From Symbiodinium microadriaticum (lineage: Eukaryota; Sar; Dinophyceae; Suessiales; Symbiodiniaceae): a stretch of DNA of 64,000 bases. Where the stretch lies: contig LSRX01000695.1 of NCBI GenBank assembly GCA_001939145.1, positions 18,494 to 82,493 of the forward strand, given 5' to 3'. The translations under genes and the position numbers were made by a program. Below the pieces are notes generated by a model. The model was not told the DNA's origin, did no database searches, and saw nothing but the letters and a program-made list of their open reading frames with translations. Below are positions 11,391-22,502 of the stretch, one piece after another (within the stretch, counting starts at the first letter, position 1; each line of letters begins with the position of its first letter).

Positions 11391-12224
11391 TGTTCTAAGG
11401 GGAATGGGATCGCTTAGGATTGGAGTTCTAAGGGATGCCGGTACCCCTCAGGATTGGAATTCTAAGGGGTCCCGGTACCCCTCAGGATTGGAGTTCTAAG
11501 GGACCCCTGTCCTTTAAGGGGTCCCGGTACCCCTCAGGATTGGAGTTCTAAGGGACAGGGGTCTGTTAGAATTGGAATTCTAAGGGATCCCGGTACCCCT
11601 CAGGATTGGAGTTCTAAGGGACAGGGGGCTGTTAGAATTGGAATTCTAAGGGATCCCGGTACCCCTCAGGATTGGAGTTCTAAGGGACAGGGGGATCCCT
11701 TAGGATTGGAATTCTGAGGATCCCGGTACCCCTCAGGATTGGAGTTCTAAGGGACCCAGGTCGCTTGGGATTGGAGTTCTAAGGGATCCCGGTACCCCTC
11801 AGGATTGGAGTTCTAAGGGGTCCCGGTACCCCTCAGGATTGGAGTTCTAAGGGACCCCTGTCCCTTAGGATTGGAATTCTAAGGGATCCCGCACGCCTCA
11901 GGATTGGAGTTCTAAGGGGTGGGGTCCCCTTAGGATTGGAGTTCTAAGGGATCCCGGTATCCCTCAGGATTGGAGTTCTAAGGGGGCCCCATCCCCTTAG
12001 GATTGGAGTTTTAAGGGATCCCAGCACCCCTCAGGATTGGAGTTCTGGTCCCTTAGGATTGGAATTCTAAGGGATCCCGGTACCCCTCAGGATTGGAGTT
12101 CTAAGGGACCCGGGTCCCTTAGGATTGGAGTTCTAAGGGATCCCGGCACCCCTCAGGATTGGAGTTCTAAGGTGATGGGGTCCTGTTAGGATTGGAGTTC
12201 TAAGGGATCCCAGTATCCCTCAGT
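11391..12224. repeat. Minisatellite array with palindromic GGATCC, GGTACC and GAATTC words
   Basis: About two dozen imperfect units of roughly 30-40 bp are built on GGATTGGAGTTCTAAGGG. Two kinds of tail alternate: one continues ATCCCGGTACCCCTCA, the other GACAGGGG or GACCC followed by TCCCTTA. This gives a higher-order dimer of about 70 bp. Several units have GAATTC where others have GAGTTC. The array is bounded on both sides by T-rich DNA and lies within the minus-strand gene block. Confidence 0.95.
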
Positions 12225-12672
12225 TTTTTATTTTGTTATTTTTTGTTTGTTGTTTTTTTTTATTGTTTTATTGCTTACTATGTATTTTTATTTAGTTTAT
12301 TTTAAACTTTATTTATGTTTGTTTTATTTTTTGTTTGATTTGTTTTAATTATTTTTTTTTTAATTTTTCTTTCTTGTTTTTATTTTTTATTGTTGTATTT
12401 TTTAATGTTTCATCTTATTTTGGTATGTTTCTTTGTTTGTACATTGTATGTTTGTGTGTTTGTTTCAATGTTGGTTTATTTCTTTGTTTGTTTGTTGCTT
12501 TCTTTGCTTGTTTGTTTGGGTGTTTGTGTGTGTTTGTTTGTTTGTTTGCTTGGCTGTTTGTTTGTTTGCTTGCTTGTTTGTTTGTGTGTTTCTTGTTTTG
12601 TTTGTTTGTTTGTTTGTTTGTTTGTCTGTCTGTCTGTTTGTTTGTTTGTTTGTTTGTTTGTTTTATTTGTAG
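12225..12672. repeat. T-rich tract and (TTTG)n microsatellite
   Basis: The tract begins with TTTTAT-rich DNA and grades into TTTG tetranucleotides from about 12480 to 12660, with a short TCTG run near 12625. Long open frames on both strands (Phe/Val/Cys/Leu on plus, Lys/Gln/Thr/Asn on minus) are products of the repeat. Confidence 0.9.
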
Positions 12673-13471
12673 TGGTCCCTTTGTGGTTAAGGTTGTAGTT
12701 GCAATAATCACCGCAGGACGTCTCAGAACACTCGACAATAATCACGTTGAGTCAATTCATGCAACACATGGCGTGACACATGCAGAAAGGTTCGTGGGAT
12801 TGTGAGACAGTTGAGACGGTGATACAATGAGACAGTGACACAGTGAGACCTATGCGCACTTCGCACAACCACATGTCACATGCCCACATGCCGAAGACAT
12901 GCACTTGACCGATACATGACTGTACTTGAGGCATAAGGAAGCCAGCCTGGACCATCATCTCCGTGTCGACCTGGGCAAGCGCAAACTGACTCTTGAAATT
13001 ATGCAGTTAGCGGACAACTTCAACATGTGCTCACGGAATTGCTTCGGATGCATGCAGCCCACATGTAGTGATGCAGTGGCACTTTTTTTTTGAAATCGTG
13101 CCGGCTGCCCATTGTCGTCACTTGCGTGCTGGCGTTCGGCTCCTGGCTGCCCGGGCCCTGCCCGATTCCGATTCCTAAGTGCTCACTCTCACTACCACGC
13201 ACGCACACAACATGGAAAACACAAAGTGGACTGCTAGCTACACTGCGACCAGGTGTCTGCTGAATGGCGGGATCTGTCTGCAGGCGTGCTTGGCTGTGCA
13301 TCCGCCTGAACATGATCATGAATTAGCATCAAGCTGGCACACCCACCATGTTCATTGCATGCTTCGCTGCTTCGCTACACTCGGAGTGCTACACTCGTAT
13401 TCGACGCCTTGGCCTTGGCTCCTTTCACAGGTGTCGAGGGCGCCGACTTTGCCGCCACCTTTGACCATGTA
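12673..13471. other. Spacer without a supported gene
   Basis: No exon continuing the coiled-coil gene was found after its stop at 13472. GTGAGAC and GTGACAC words cluster at 12800-12850, of the kind found in introns of the neighbouring genes. A T9 run lies near 13083. Confidence 0.5.
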
Positions 13472-15479
13472 TTATGTACTGAATGCTAGGCAGTCTTGCA
13501 ATGCCGTGACAGCCGCCGACGCCTTCTTGGGCTTGCGCTTCGCCTCGGCTGGCTTTTTGACCTTGCATCATCATGTGCCGATACAAGTAAAGCTGACACA
13601 CTCGTCCACTCGTTACAGCTACTGACAAACTATAACACACAACATGAATTGTGCAGCCGCATCACCACCTTCTTGCCCGAGCTTCCTGAGCTTGAGCTAC
13701 TCGACGAGGCAGACCCGGACGAGCTGCTTAGCAAGTTGTGCTGCCTCAAGAGCTCAATCTCATCCTCCCGCAGCGGGCTCAAAGACTGTTTGGTCTTGGC
13801 AGCCTTGCCACTCCGACGCCTCGGATCCTTCGGCTTCCCGGAACTGGACCCGCTTGCACCCTCCTTCTCCCGCTCTGCCTTCCGTGCCGCCTCATTCTGT
13901 GTCATCTGCAACACTTTCTGCTGCGCCTTCATCATAGTGGCTTTCTTTTGTGCGGCTGCAGCGGCTTTCTCCTCCGTCTCCAACCTCTTGGTTGCTGCAG
14001 CCAGCGCAGCTTCCTCATGTGCCCTTCGTTGGGCCGCTGCAGCCGTCGCAGCTTCTGCATCTGCCCTTTGTTGGGCCGCTGCGGCCCTGGCCATTTCCTC
14101 TTCGATCCGGGTCTGTTGAGCCGCAGACGCCGCTGCTTCATTCTCTGCCCTTGCCCGGGCAGCCGCTGCCGCAGCTGCTTCGGCATCAGCTCGGCCCTGA
14201 GCGTGTAGCCTGCGCCTCCGCATGCGCAGCCAGCGATGCCTCGAAGTGAGCCCGCTGCTGAGACTGTGCCGTGCACAACGCTTCCGCGTCGGCCCGTTGT
14301 CGCGAGAGCAGCTGGGCCTTCTCCTCCATGAAGGCCCGTTGTCGCGAGAGCACCTCGGCCTTCTCCTCTTCTGCCTCGCGCAAGGATCGCGCCCTGGCCT
14401 CCAGTAGGTCCTTGGATACATCGTTACACTGTCAATCACTCCTAGACAATTGGTCAACTTGCCTTGTGTTGAGAGAACTGTTGCAGATATGAAGCTTTTC
14501 CAAGATCCAGCTTCTCCGGCTTCACATTCACTGCTGCATAGAGCTGTGGATCTCTCGGGTTGCTCCTGATGAATATTGTGTGCACATGCCACTCCAGCAC
14601 TCAAACAGAAACAGTTCTAGCGACTCTAAAAACAAACATCTTTAATCGCACCTGCCTTGGCACCTCCGGTTCGGCCTGTTCGGCCGGTTCGGATCCGGCC
14701 GGTTCGGATCCGGCGGTGCCCAGCCAACCGGCTTGCGTAGGCTTGGGCAAGGCCTTGGGTCGGGGCATAGGCTTCGGGTTTGCCGGCTGTGCCTCTTGTG
14801 GCTGGTTTGTCGGCTCTACCTGCTGGGCCTTGGGACCGGCGTGCTCCTGGACTTTGGGACCGGCATGCTCCTCCGCCTTGGTACCGGCATGCTCCTGGGG
14901 CTTGGGACCGGCATGCTCCTGGGGCTTGGGACAGGCATTCTCCGTCTGCTGCTGCTGCTGCTGTGGTGCAGTCACTGTTACCGGTACAGGCGCTGGTGGT
15001 CGCATTTTGGGTTCATTGCGTGGGAGCGGTGGTGGTTGGGAGTGATCCGGCCATGTTTGCTGTGGTGCTGGTGGCGGCTGTTGCAATGAGTCGGCTGGTG
15101 GTCCCGGCGGTGGCGGTGGTGGCGGTGGACGTGGCGGAGGAGTGTGCTTCTGTTGTGGTGTTGGGTTTGAAACGTGCGGTCGTGGTGATGGTGGTGGTGT
15201 CATTGGAGTGGGCGGCTGTGGTGGCGGGAATTTGTGTTGTGCTGCTGCATAAGCGACAGCATCAGCATCAGCAGCCGCTTGGGATGACCCAGCAGAGCTT
15301 TGGACTTGGCCGTGGTTCAAGGCACCAAGTTGCAAGTGAGGCGGCATGACACATGTGGCCGCCCGTGGCATGTAAGGGCTGTCCGGTGCCTGCGTCGTCT
15401 GACATGGAGCCCCCGCCAGCCTATGGAAGGGCCGCAGCGGCCGCACGGGCGGTGGCGGAGGAGGTGGCGTGAAACTCAT
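13472..15479 (-). CDS. Proline-rich and alanine-rich coiled-coil protein, four or five exons
   Basis: Function is not recognised. The start ATG is at 15479. Exon 1 (15479-14656) is proline-rich, with polyproline runs of seven or eight near the N-terminus and middle, a Gln6 tract, and five or six AGPKPQEH-like repeats. Exon 2 (14565-14463) adds a non-repetitive segment beginning NPRDPQLYAAVNVKPEKL. Exon 3 (14410-13669) is a long Ala/Glu/Arg coiled coil with AEAAAA and RADAEA heptad-like repeats and then a Ser/Gly tail. Exon 4 (13561-13472) is Lys/Ala-rich and ends in TAA. Introns 14655-14566 and 14462-14411 have GC donors; 13668-13562 has GT. Within exon 3 the frame shifts near 14197. Either a 43-nt GC-AG intron (14239-14197) or a one-base indel explains it; with the intron the product is 571 aa. 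A scaffold or cytoskeletal role would be a guess. Confidence 0.65.
14829..14934 (-). repeat. Coding minisatellite, 24-bp units for AGPKPQEH-like octapeptides
   Basis: Units of 24 bp containing GGGACCGGCATGCTCCT (plus strand) repeat about five times inside exon 1 of the coiled-coil gene. The period is a multiple of three, so the frame is kept. Units differ by a few bases, giving KAEEHAG, KVQEHAG and KPQEHAG variants. Confidence 0.8.
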
Positions 15480-16066
15480 GATGGCACCGGCCAACTTACT
15501 AAAAGTGGAGAAAACGTGAGGCTTCAGGCGGCTGCCACTATAAAGGTTCAGTGAAGTCTACTGTCATGAGTCATGTCATGCTCTCATGCCAGTCATGGTC
15601 ATGCAAGGATCACTTCGTCACACTTCAGACTCCATGAGTTCATGAATCATGACTTCACAAGACTCATGTCCGACTCATGGCCCGCGCCACAAATCATGAA
15701 CTTCTGAATTATTTAACAAACAGTGGTTCCTGCACTGAGCCTCTCTCTTCGGGAAGATCAGCACACAATCGACAAGCCAAAACAAACATGTAGCAACACA
15801 GCAACGAATCAGCCGCATGTCACGTGCATGTCAGCCATGTCTGACCGTGTCCTCACAGTCCTCACGAGTCCTTATGATTGCATCGCCGGGGACCCGGCTG
15901 AGCATCGCTGATTGTAGCGAAGCACAGCGAGCATGCGCAAGTTGATGGCCGCCTGCAGTAAGTACATCGCACTAGCCCAGGTTCATGTTAATTCAGCCAC
16001 ACTCAGCTGATGCAAGACCTCAAGACTGACATGACTGCAGATGCATGCGCACAAGTTGCCCATGGC
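15480..16066. other. Spacer between the transposase-like and coiled-coil genes
   Basis: This stretch of 587 bp is rich in CATGAGT and CATGTCATG words. No exon, RNA gene or clear promoter is visible. It separates the stop of the upstream gene from the ATG at 15479 on the same strand. Confidence 0.5.
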
Positions 16067-19000
16067 TCACACACAAGTGATAATCTGAGATTCCTGCACC
16101 GTTGAACCTGCTGCTGATGATGATGACGCTGATGCTGCTGCATCTGCACCGCTGCGGGTCAGCAGACTCCACCAATCGTTCTCGGCTGGAAGCGATACAG
16201 GCATTGGAACCTTATTCTTCTGAAGCGACTCAATTAACCCCGCATCAGCGGCGGCCAGTGCATCCATCAAACCTGTCGATTTGCCGATCGTGAGAAGCTT
16301 GCGCTCACAGTGAGCGTGAAACCCAAAACAACAGAAGGGACATCGCGTTGCACCGTTCCTCTGGCACAGGATGCAGCGAACAATCGGCGTGTCCTGGCGT
16401 TCACACTTATCGAAGCGGCTTCGGCTTAGGCTTTGTATGTATCCATGCCGCCATGCCATGATTCCATGATCAACATGAGGTCTCGAGTCTCGGGTCTAGT
16501 ATTTCCTTCCACCTTCGGACCTTCCAACTCAATGAACCTCTACGTTGCTCTTGCTGCTCTCGCTACCCAATGCACATGCACAGACTGGTATGCATGCACA
16601 TGTGGAACGTGACACCTGGCTGCGATAGAACCGGTCCTCGTCTGGGATCTCATCGTCCGTGCTTACATTCGTGCTTTGTGAAACTGAAGTCAGCATGTGC
16701 TCGCAAAAGTCGCGGAGCCGCAGGAAGTGCGGTGACACTGCATCTCGATCGGGGTTAGTTCGCTTGACTTTGCGCATTGCTGCTCGAACAAACGGCAGCA
16801 GAACATGAGCATGGCGATCGTCGAAACAAAGCTCTGGATATCCGATGCCGTTGCTTATGCCAGTGCGATACATGGTGCAATCTGCCACAGAGAACAAAAC
16901 TTTACCATCGTCATCTAATCTCACTTCGCGTCCTTGTCGACCAACCAAGCCATGCCTCAGCTGCTCTGTCCACTTTGTCAGGCTGCGAGGTGAAACCGTC
17001 AGGTGAGATGGTGAGACAGTGAAAGGCGGGTGCAAAGATGATGACATGCGACATGACATGCATGCGCCCTACGCAAGCCTGCACAGCGTGCTAATTTATG
17101 GTGACGTCCCGTGGCAAGCTGGTGAGACCGCACAAACCGTGAAACACAACACAACTCCTTCCCCGAATTGTAGGATCTATGATCTATGAATAGCGACACA
17201 TCTACCCCACTGTGGGCTCATAACCCTTCACTTCACCTTAGCTGCAGCTGTGCTACCTCCCATTGTTCAGCCAATGGACCCATATGAGATCTTGAGTGTC
17301 GTCTGTGTATTTGCAGCGGACACACTTGCAACCCGCAGCAGCATCCACCATGCTTTTCAGCAACACCAAGCTAATGCTGCGATCTGTCCCCAACGGCACG
17401 TCCTTGGTCTTCGCGTACTCATGCATTGCCTCAAGCATCAGATGACATGCCACCACCCACCTTTCCAGGACACGCCCATCACGCTGAATATCTACCACGG
17501 CCTTCGATCTCAGCACTGCAGCCAAGTCATGTGGGAGCTCTGCATGAAGGTCAGACTCATTATCCGATGCAGAGACATCAGCACCGCTGCGCGTTTCTGC
17601 GTCGACTGGCTGGTGCTGACTCGACAAGCTTGCATCAGCCATGAGTGCACCCAGTGCACCCGACTCTTCTGGAAGCTGTGAGCTCATCTGACTCTGAGGC
17701 TGAGTGCTAACTTCGGCCGGAAGTACGTGTCCTGGAGATCTGCTACCCATGCCAACGCCAGGGCCAACGCCGACACCCATATTTTTGGCTTTCTGAGAGC
17801 GAGCCCTGCGAACCAGAAGCAACAACGCTTCTTCTTCGACAGCCGCCTGTGGCGCCAGCTCAGCATTGCGATGTATATCTTCAGCCATTGCAAAGACACT
17901 TTGCGACGAGGGCAGGCGAGCTGGATCCGTGGCAGCAGCCGCACTGGCTTCATTGATTTCGCGCATCTCGGATTTTGCTGTGTTGTCATCGTCCGAGTAC
18001 TCAGCATCCGCGGCTATCTCGACATCGTCGATGAAGTTCTCATCATCCTCAATGTAGTCCAAAATATTTGGTTGATCCATGTCGGCTTCGTTTGCATCCT
18101 CTTCGGGCGCATCTTTTCTCTTGCGACCTGCCTGCTTTGCTTGTGCTTTGCGCTTGGCTGCTTTTGCCTTGGGCTTCCGTCCGGATTGTGGCTTCGCCGA
18201 GTTGGCCGCAGACGGGTGACACTCAGCAGTCATGACAAACACATGGTTCACCGATGGTAACACTGAATCCACTCTTAACTCACCCTGACCCCCACCCGCT
18301 GCATCTGATCTCCAGCCGGGCAGCAGGAGGTGAGACATGTCTGGCGACAACACTGTGTAACCCACTCGCAGGCGCAAGCCTCGCTCAGAGCAGGCAGCAT
18401 GGAAACTCAAGAAGAACAACGTGGATTCCACGCAATTGTTCTCTGAATACACCCACTGAAGACACCGATGACCGTCAATCTCTACACACTGAATCTTCGA
18501 GAACATCACGCTTACCGAAAACTTCTCTGCCACTGCGAAGAACAATGGTGGCTGCTGCCGCACTGGCCCATCGTCGCCCTCACCGTCAGTCTCCTCATGC
18601 ACAGTCTCGATGATTGCAATCATCAAGCCAGGACTCATTCTGTGACCAGTATCTTGTTGCTTGGTCTTCTTTGCCTTTGCCGATGAGGTGGTTGCCCGAC
18701 GCCACGCCAGGTTGTATGACTTCGCCCATGAGATGCCACTGTTTGATTTTGCTTTGGCAAGGTCTGCTACAAGCGATGCGCCTTCCGGCAGACCCCTCGC
18801 AGCTGCTGATGAAGCTGCTGATGACCCGGTCTGGTCTTCTGGCGCCCTCACAGAAAGCACTGCTTCGCGGTCCGTGATTGCAAGCACTGCCGGCAACACT
18901 CCGCTGCCACAGTTTGCAGGAACAGGTATGGACCATCTGTTATCATTCGATAGAATCGCCAGCGATGCCGTCTTGAAGCCTACAATTGCTTGCAGTAACC

Positions 19001-22000
19001 CTTCCACGGTGCTCTTGATAGCCGACCATTTTTTTTTCCTCGCCATGCTGTGATCTTCACTCAAAGCACGCCGGATGGCAAGCCTAGACGACATCAGTTC
19101 CAGGCTCATGTTCGGTGCACGCCGACCCATCAATTTGATCAAGCTGTTGATGCCCTCGATGGCTTGTGTGTCAGCAGGTAGCATGCGTGCAAGACCCTTC
19201 AAGAATGCATATAGAAAGCTTCCAGATGGCGAGCTCACGTCGGGAAACACTCCAGTGATCCGCAAATGTTGCAACTCACGACAACAAAGCTCTCTGATCT
19301 TGCGTGTAGCTGCATCAAGCTGATGTGCATCGAGTTCAAGCAACTCTTGAGCCACCTGCTGTCTGCGTTTGCAATACCTCTTAGGATGGCTTTTGATCAA
19401 CCAGAAAAGCTTCATGGGGTACTGCTGCAAAGGTCTAATGATGCGACGACGAAATGCTGCCCAGTGCAACAGCAACAGCCTCAGCGCGATATACCTCATG
19501 CGGATAACGTCTGCGTGTGAAAGGCCCTTTGTTTCGTGGAAACAGCCTGATAACTGCAGCGCCTTATCAACAATTTCCGGCAGCTTCTCAAACAAAGCAC
19601 GGAACTCTGCAGTGAACTCGTCTAGCTTCATGGTGACAAGACTGAACATGCAATCGCCAAGCTTTGCGCCCTTCTGGACGAACAACATGAAATGCCGCAG
19701 AGGACTCCGTAGTGCACGACACAAATAGAGCAAGCACCAGAATATCGGAGAAGTTATAGTGTTCATTGCGCTTTGGCTCCATTTGGAAAGTTTCAGCCTG
19801 TAGGCATCCGTGTCATGCTCCTTCATGTCGTCCAACACGATGGCATGGTCTGCTGCATCCTCCCCCCCTCTGCCACCTTGATACAATCAGTCTCTCAATT
19901 TCTCAATCTAAGACAACTTCTCGCTCAATCAAGCAATTGCGAAAGTTCAACTGAACAGAGCCAAAAAGTTCAAAGAGAAAACCTGCACCTTCACCGACCT
20001 ACACCTCTGTCACAGGGTGAGACCAGCAATGGAAACTGTGCGAAGTCTCTGGCTAGCAACGAGCATCGGCGTCAGCGGCATCAGCATCAGCAGCGAGCGC
20101 ATCAACATCAGCTCTCATGCTCCCGGATAGCGCTTGAAGAATGCAGGGTTCAAGCAATGTGCGTCCTCTCTCGATCAAGAAATCCTCAGCACTTTCCACT
20201 GATCCCCAACGCCCGCTCGATACACTCAGCGGATACCGCAATCCAAGAGCTCGTGTCTGGGCGTCTTTGGAGCCGTGATGATCATCCCACGCTTTCATCA
20301 CCTGACTTGCCTTTTCCCTCCAGACATTTACAAGCTTGGCTAGACTCGCGTAGTACTTGTCGAAGCCACCTAACACCTCCTTGCTGAAGCATTCACTTAT
20401 CAGTGAGTCGGTCAACACCAAGCCGCTGCGGACAGCCGAGTGGAAAACATGTAGGTAACAATCAGATGCAATATACACAAGGTTGTCGACTGAGACCGCA
20501 CTGTATGCAGTCCGCTTCTTGCGTGCTGTCTGGTCAGTTCCTCTGTCTGTGGTGTCCAAGTAGGCAATCACGGACGTGCCTTTGAGGCATGAGTTCCTGA
20601 ACCCACGGGTGTGAAACAAAAAGCAAAGGTTGCTCAACAAATCGTACAAGTCACTTAACACTTATAACTTATACAGACTCAACTCATCGACAAACTAAGT
20701 AGTGTCATGGCTTCTCTGTGTCCATGTCCGCTAGAAGATCAGCAACCGATGGCACACCAATCGAGTTCAACTGCTTCTGCATGATCCCAGCACAATCCTC
20801 CGCTGTATTTCCACAGACAACTTGCAGATCTGACCTCACACAAGGAGCAGCCACAAAAACGACAAGAACTAAGTTAAAATGCATATGTAATCGTAAGCCC
20901 GTAAGCAATGCTAAGGCTGACGCATGCAGCGCTTGGTGCGGAGAAAGTCTTCAGCATGCACAGGATACGATTTCACAGATTTGCAAACTAAGCCCATCTC
21001 AGCTTCACAGACGTGAAGCTTTTCACGTCTCCAAATATTGCTGTTTGTTGCGTCAGCTCGCACGCTGATGAAAACAAGATGCCATTCGCCGCCATAAGAT
21101 AGGTCAGCAAGATCAACGTCAGATGCAGATGCATGCTCATGTCCATGGTCATGGTCACCGTCTGCAGCTGGCGCTCTCAATTCAGCTAAGGCATTGTCCG
21201 CAAACTCTTTCATGCAAGCATTCACTGATGCGCCTGTTCTTACTTCCGCTCTCGGAACTGTGGCTTCACTCAAGTCCCGCAAAAGCAATGCCCCAACATC
21301 TGCTGCTGCAATATGAGTCAGACTGCGACGTATACCAAGTGCAAGGATAGACTCAGATGTTAATCGCTTGCCCGATTTAGACACTACCAGCTCAAGCGAT
21401 GATGGTTGCGGCTGCGAATCCTGCGCAAGTTTCAATTGCTTGCTTGTCTTGGTCGCCTGTGCCACAACTTGTCTCTTGAGCTTGCGCAATTGTGCCAAAC
21501 TAGCAGCTGCCTTTGCCAAGCTCTTGCAAGCCTGGGCACCTACCACAGCAGCACGTGCGTGAGTCATACCACGAAAATCTGCTTCGGTCATGACACACAA
21601 CTCTTTCTGCGGAAGTCGCCCTAGCCCCCAAACGTTTTTTGGCACACGTTCAACACGACAGAGTATACCATCACCACCACCGCCATCAGGTGCATCCTCG
21701 GTGTCACCTGCCGCAGCTGCAACAACAAGTTGTGCACCAAGACCTTGTTGCACGCCTGCAACCCCATGTGTTGATTCCGTGGACACGGATGGCTCTGCGT
21801 CCACATCAACCACTTCCACAGGCACAACCACGTGTTCTGATTCACCATCATCCTCCTCTATAGTTTGTGGCGGCTGGCCATACGCTAAATCAATCATCGG
21901 AAGACCAATCCTCTGTAGAATGATCTGTACGTCACTGTGTTTCAGGAAGCGCTTCCTCACAGTTTCAACCTGGGCTGTTCACAACATGGTGGTTGCGAGC

Positions 22001-22502
22001 ATGACAGTGACCAATGGTGAAACGTAGTGAACCGAACCTGCAGGCAAATGAACTCACATGGACTCCACATGGACTCGTGATCATGCATGCAGCATGCCTG
22101 TGAAACGGTGGTGAAACTGTGGTGGACTCACATGCACTCGTGATCACACGCCGGTGAAACGGTGGACTCACATGCACTCGTGATCATGCACGCAGCATGC
22201 CCGGCATGCCGGTGAAACGGCGAATCAGTGAAACGTTAGCTACTGTCAATGGTGGACAAGCATGCAGCGCGCAAACATGAACAAAGAATCATGCTCATGC
22301 TAGGCTGCCAAGAAACCTCTGCAAGTTGAGCACATACCCTGCTGCTTGCAGGCCTTTGCGCCTCACCTTTGGAAACCAAAATATCAACAAGCAATGATTG
22401 AAGTGCCGCTTTGCCGTAGACCCTCTCGCCGGAGACCTCGGTGTTATTACCAGCAGCCCATGAATTCAGCCGCCTGGAAGCAATGGAATTCGATAATGCC
22501 AT
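16067..22502 (-). CDS. Large transposase-like protein with C-terminal zinc-finger cluster, seven exons, 1725 codons
   Basis: The inferred exons are 22502-22338, 21969-20933, 20834-20712, 20596-20061, 19876-17257, 16982-16616 and 16393-16067. They sum to 5175 nt and all phases agree. The ATG sits in CAGCCATGG. Residues about 56-400 contain an acidic stretch and then a helical, Lys/Ala-rich part. Exon 4 has an ASDCYLH segment (Asp about 487) and SSGRWGS (Trp about 572). Exon 5 has QAIEGINSLIK (Glu about 861) followed by RRAPNMSLELMSSRLAIRR. The last exon has Cys1623, Cys1626, Cys1634, Cys1637, His1642/1644 and Cys1645, a zinc-binding arrangement. The Asp/Trp/Glu landmarks recall hAT-like DDE transposases, and I believe similar proteins are repeated in Symbiodiniaceae genomes. 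I cannot confirm this from the window. Introns at 20932 and 20711 use GC donors. It could also be a host gene derived from a transposon. Confidence 0.6.
21970..22337 (-). repeat. Intron with tandem GTTTCACC-containing repeats
   Basis: The first intron of the transposase-like gene (368 nt) has a GTATGT donor and a CCCAG|G acceptor. On the plus strand it carries repeats of GGACTCACATGCACTCGTGA followed by GTGAAACGGTGG at about 22068-22225, plus several CATGCAGCATGCC words. The same GTGAAAC/GTGAGAC motif recurs in other introns and spacers from 0.3 to 22.8 kb. Confidence 0.7.

Noticed and set aside
12335..12805. Long Phe/Val/Cys and Lys/Gln/Asn open frames on both strands
   Set aside because: Produced by T-rich and (TTTG)n DNA; no non-repetitive sequence inside.
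13496..14408. Plus-strand frames of 100-200 codons opposite the coiled-coil gene
   Set aside because: Shadows of a compositionally biased minus-strand gene that has splice signals and heptad structure.
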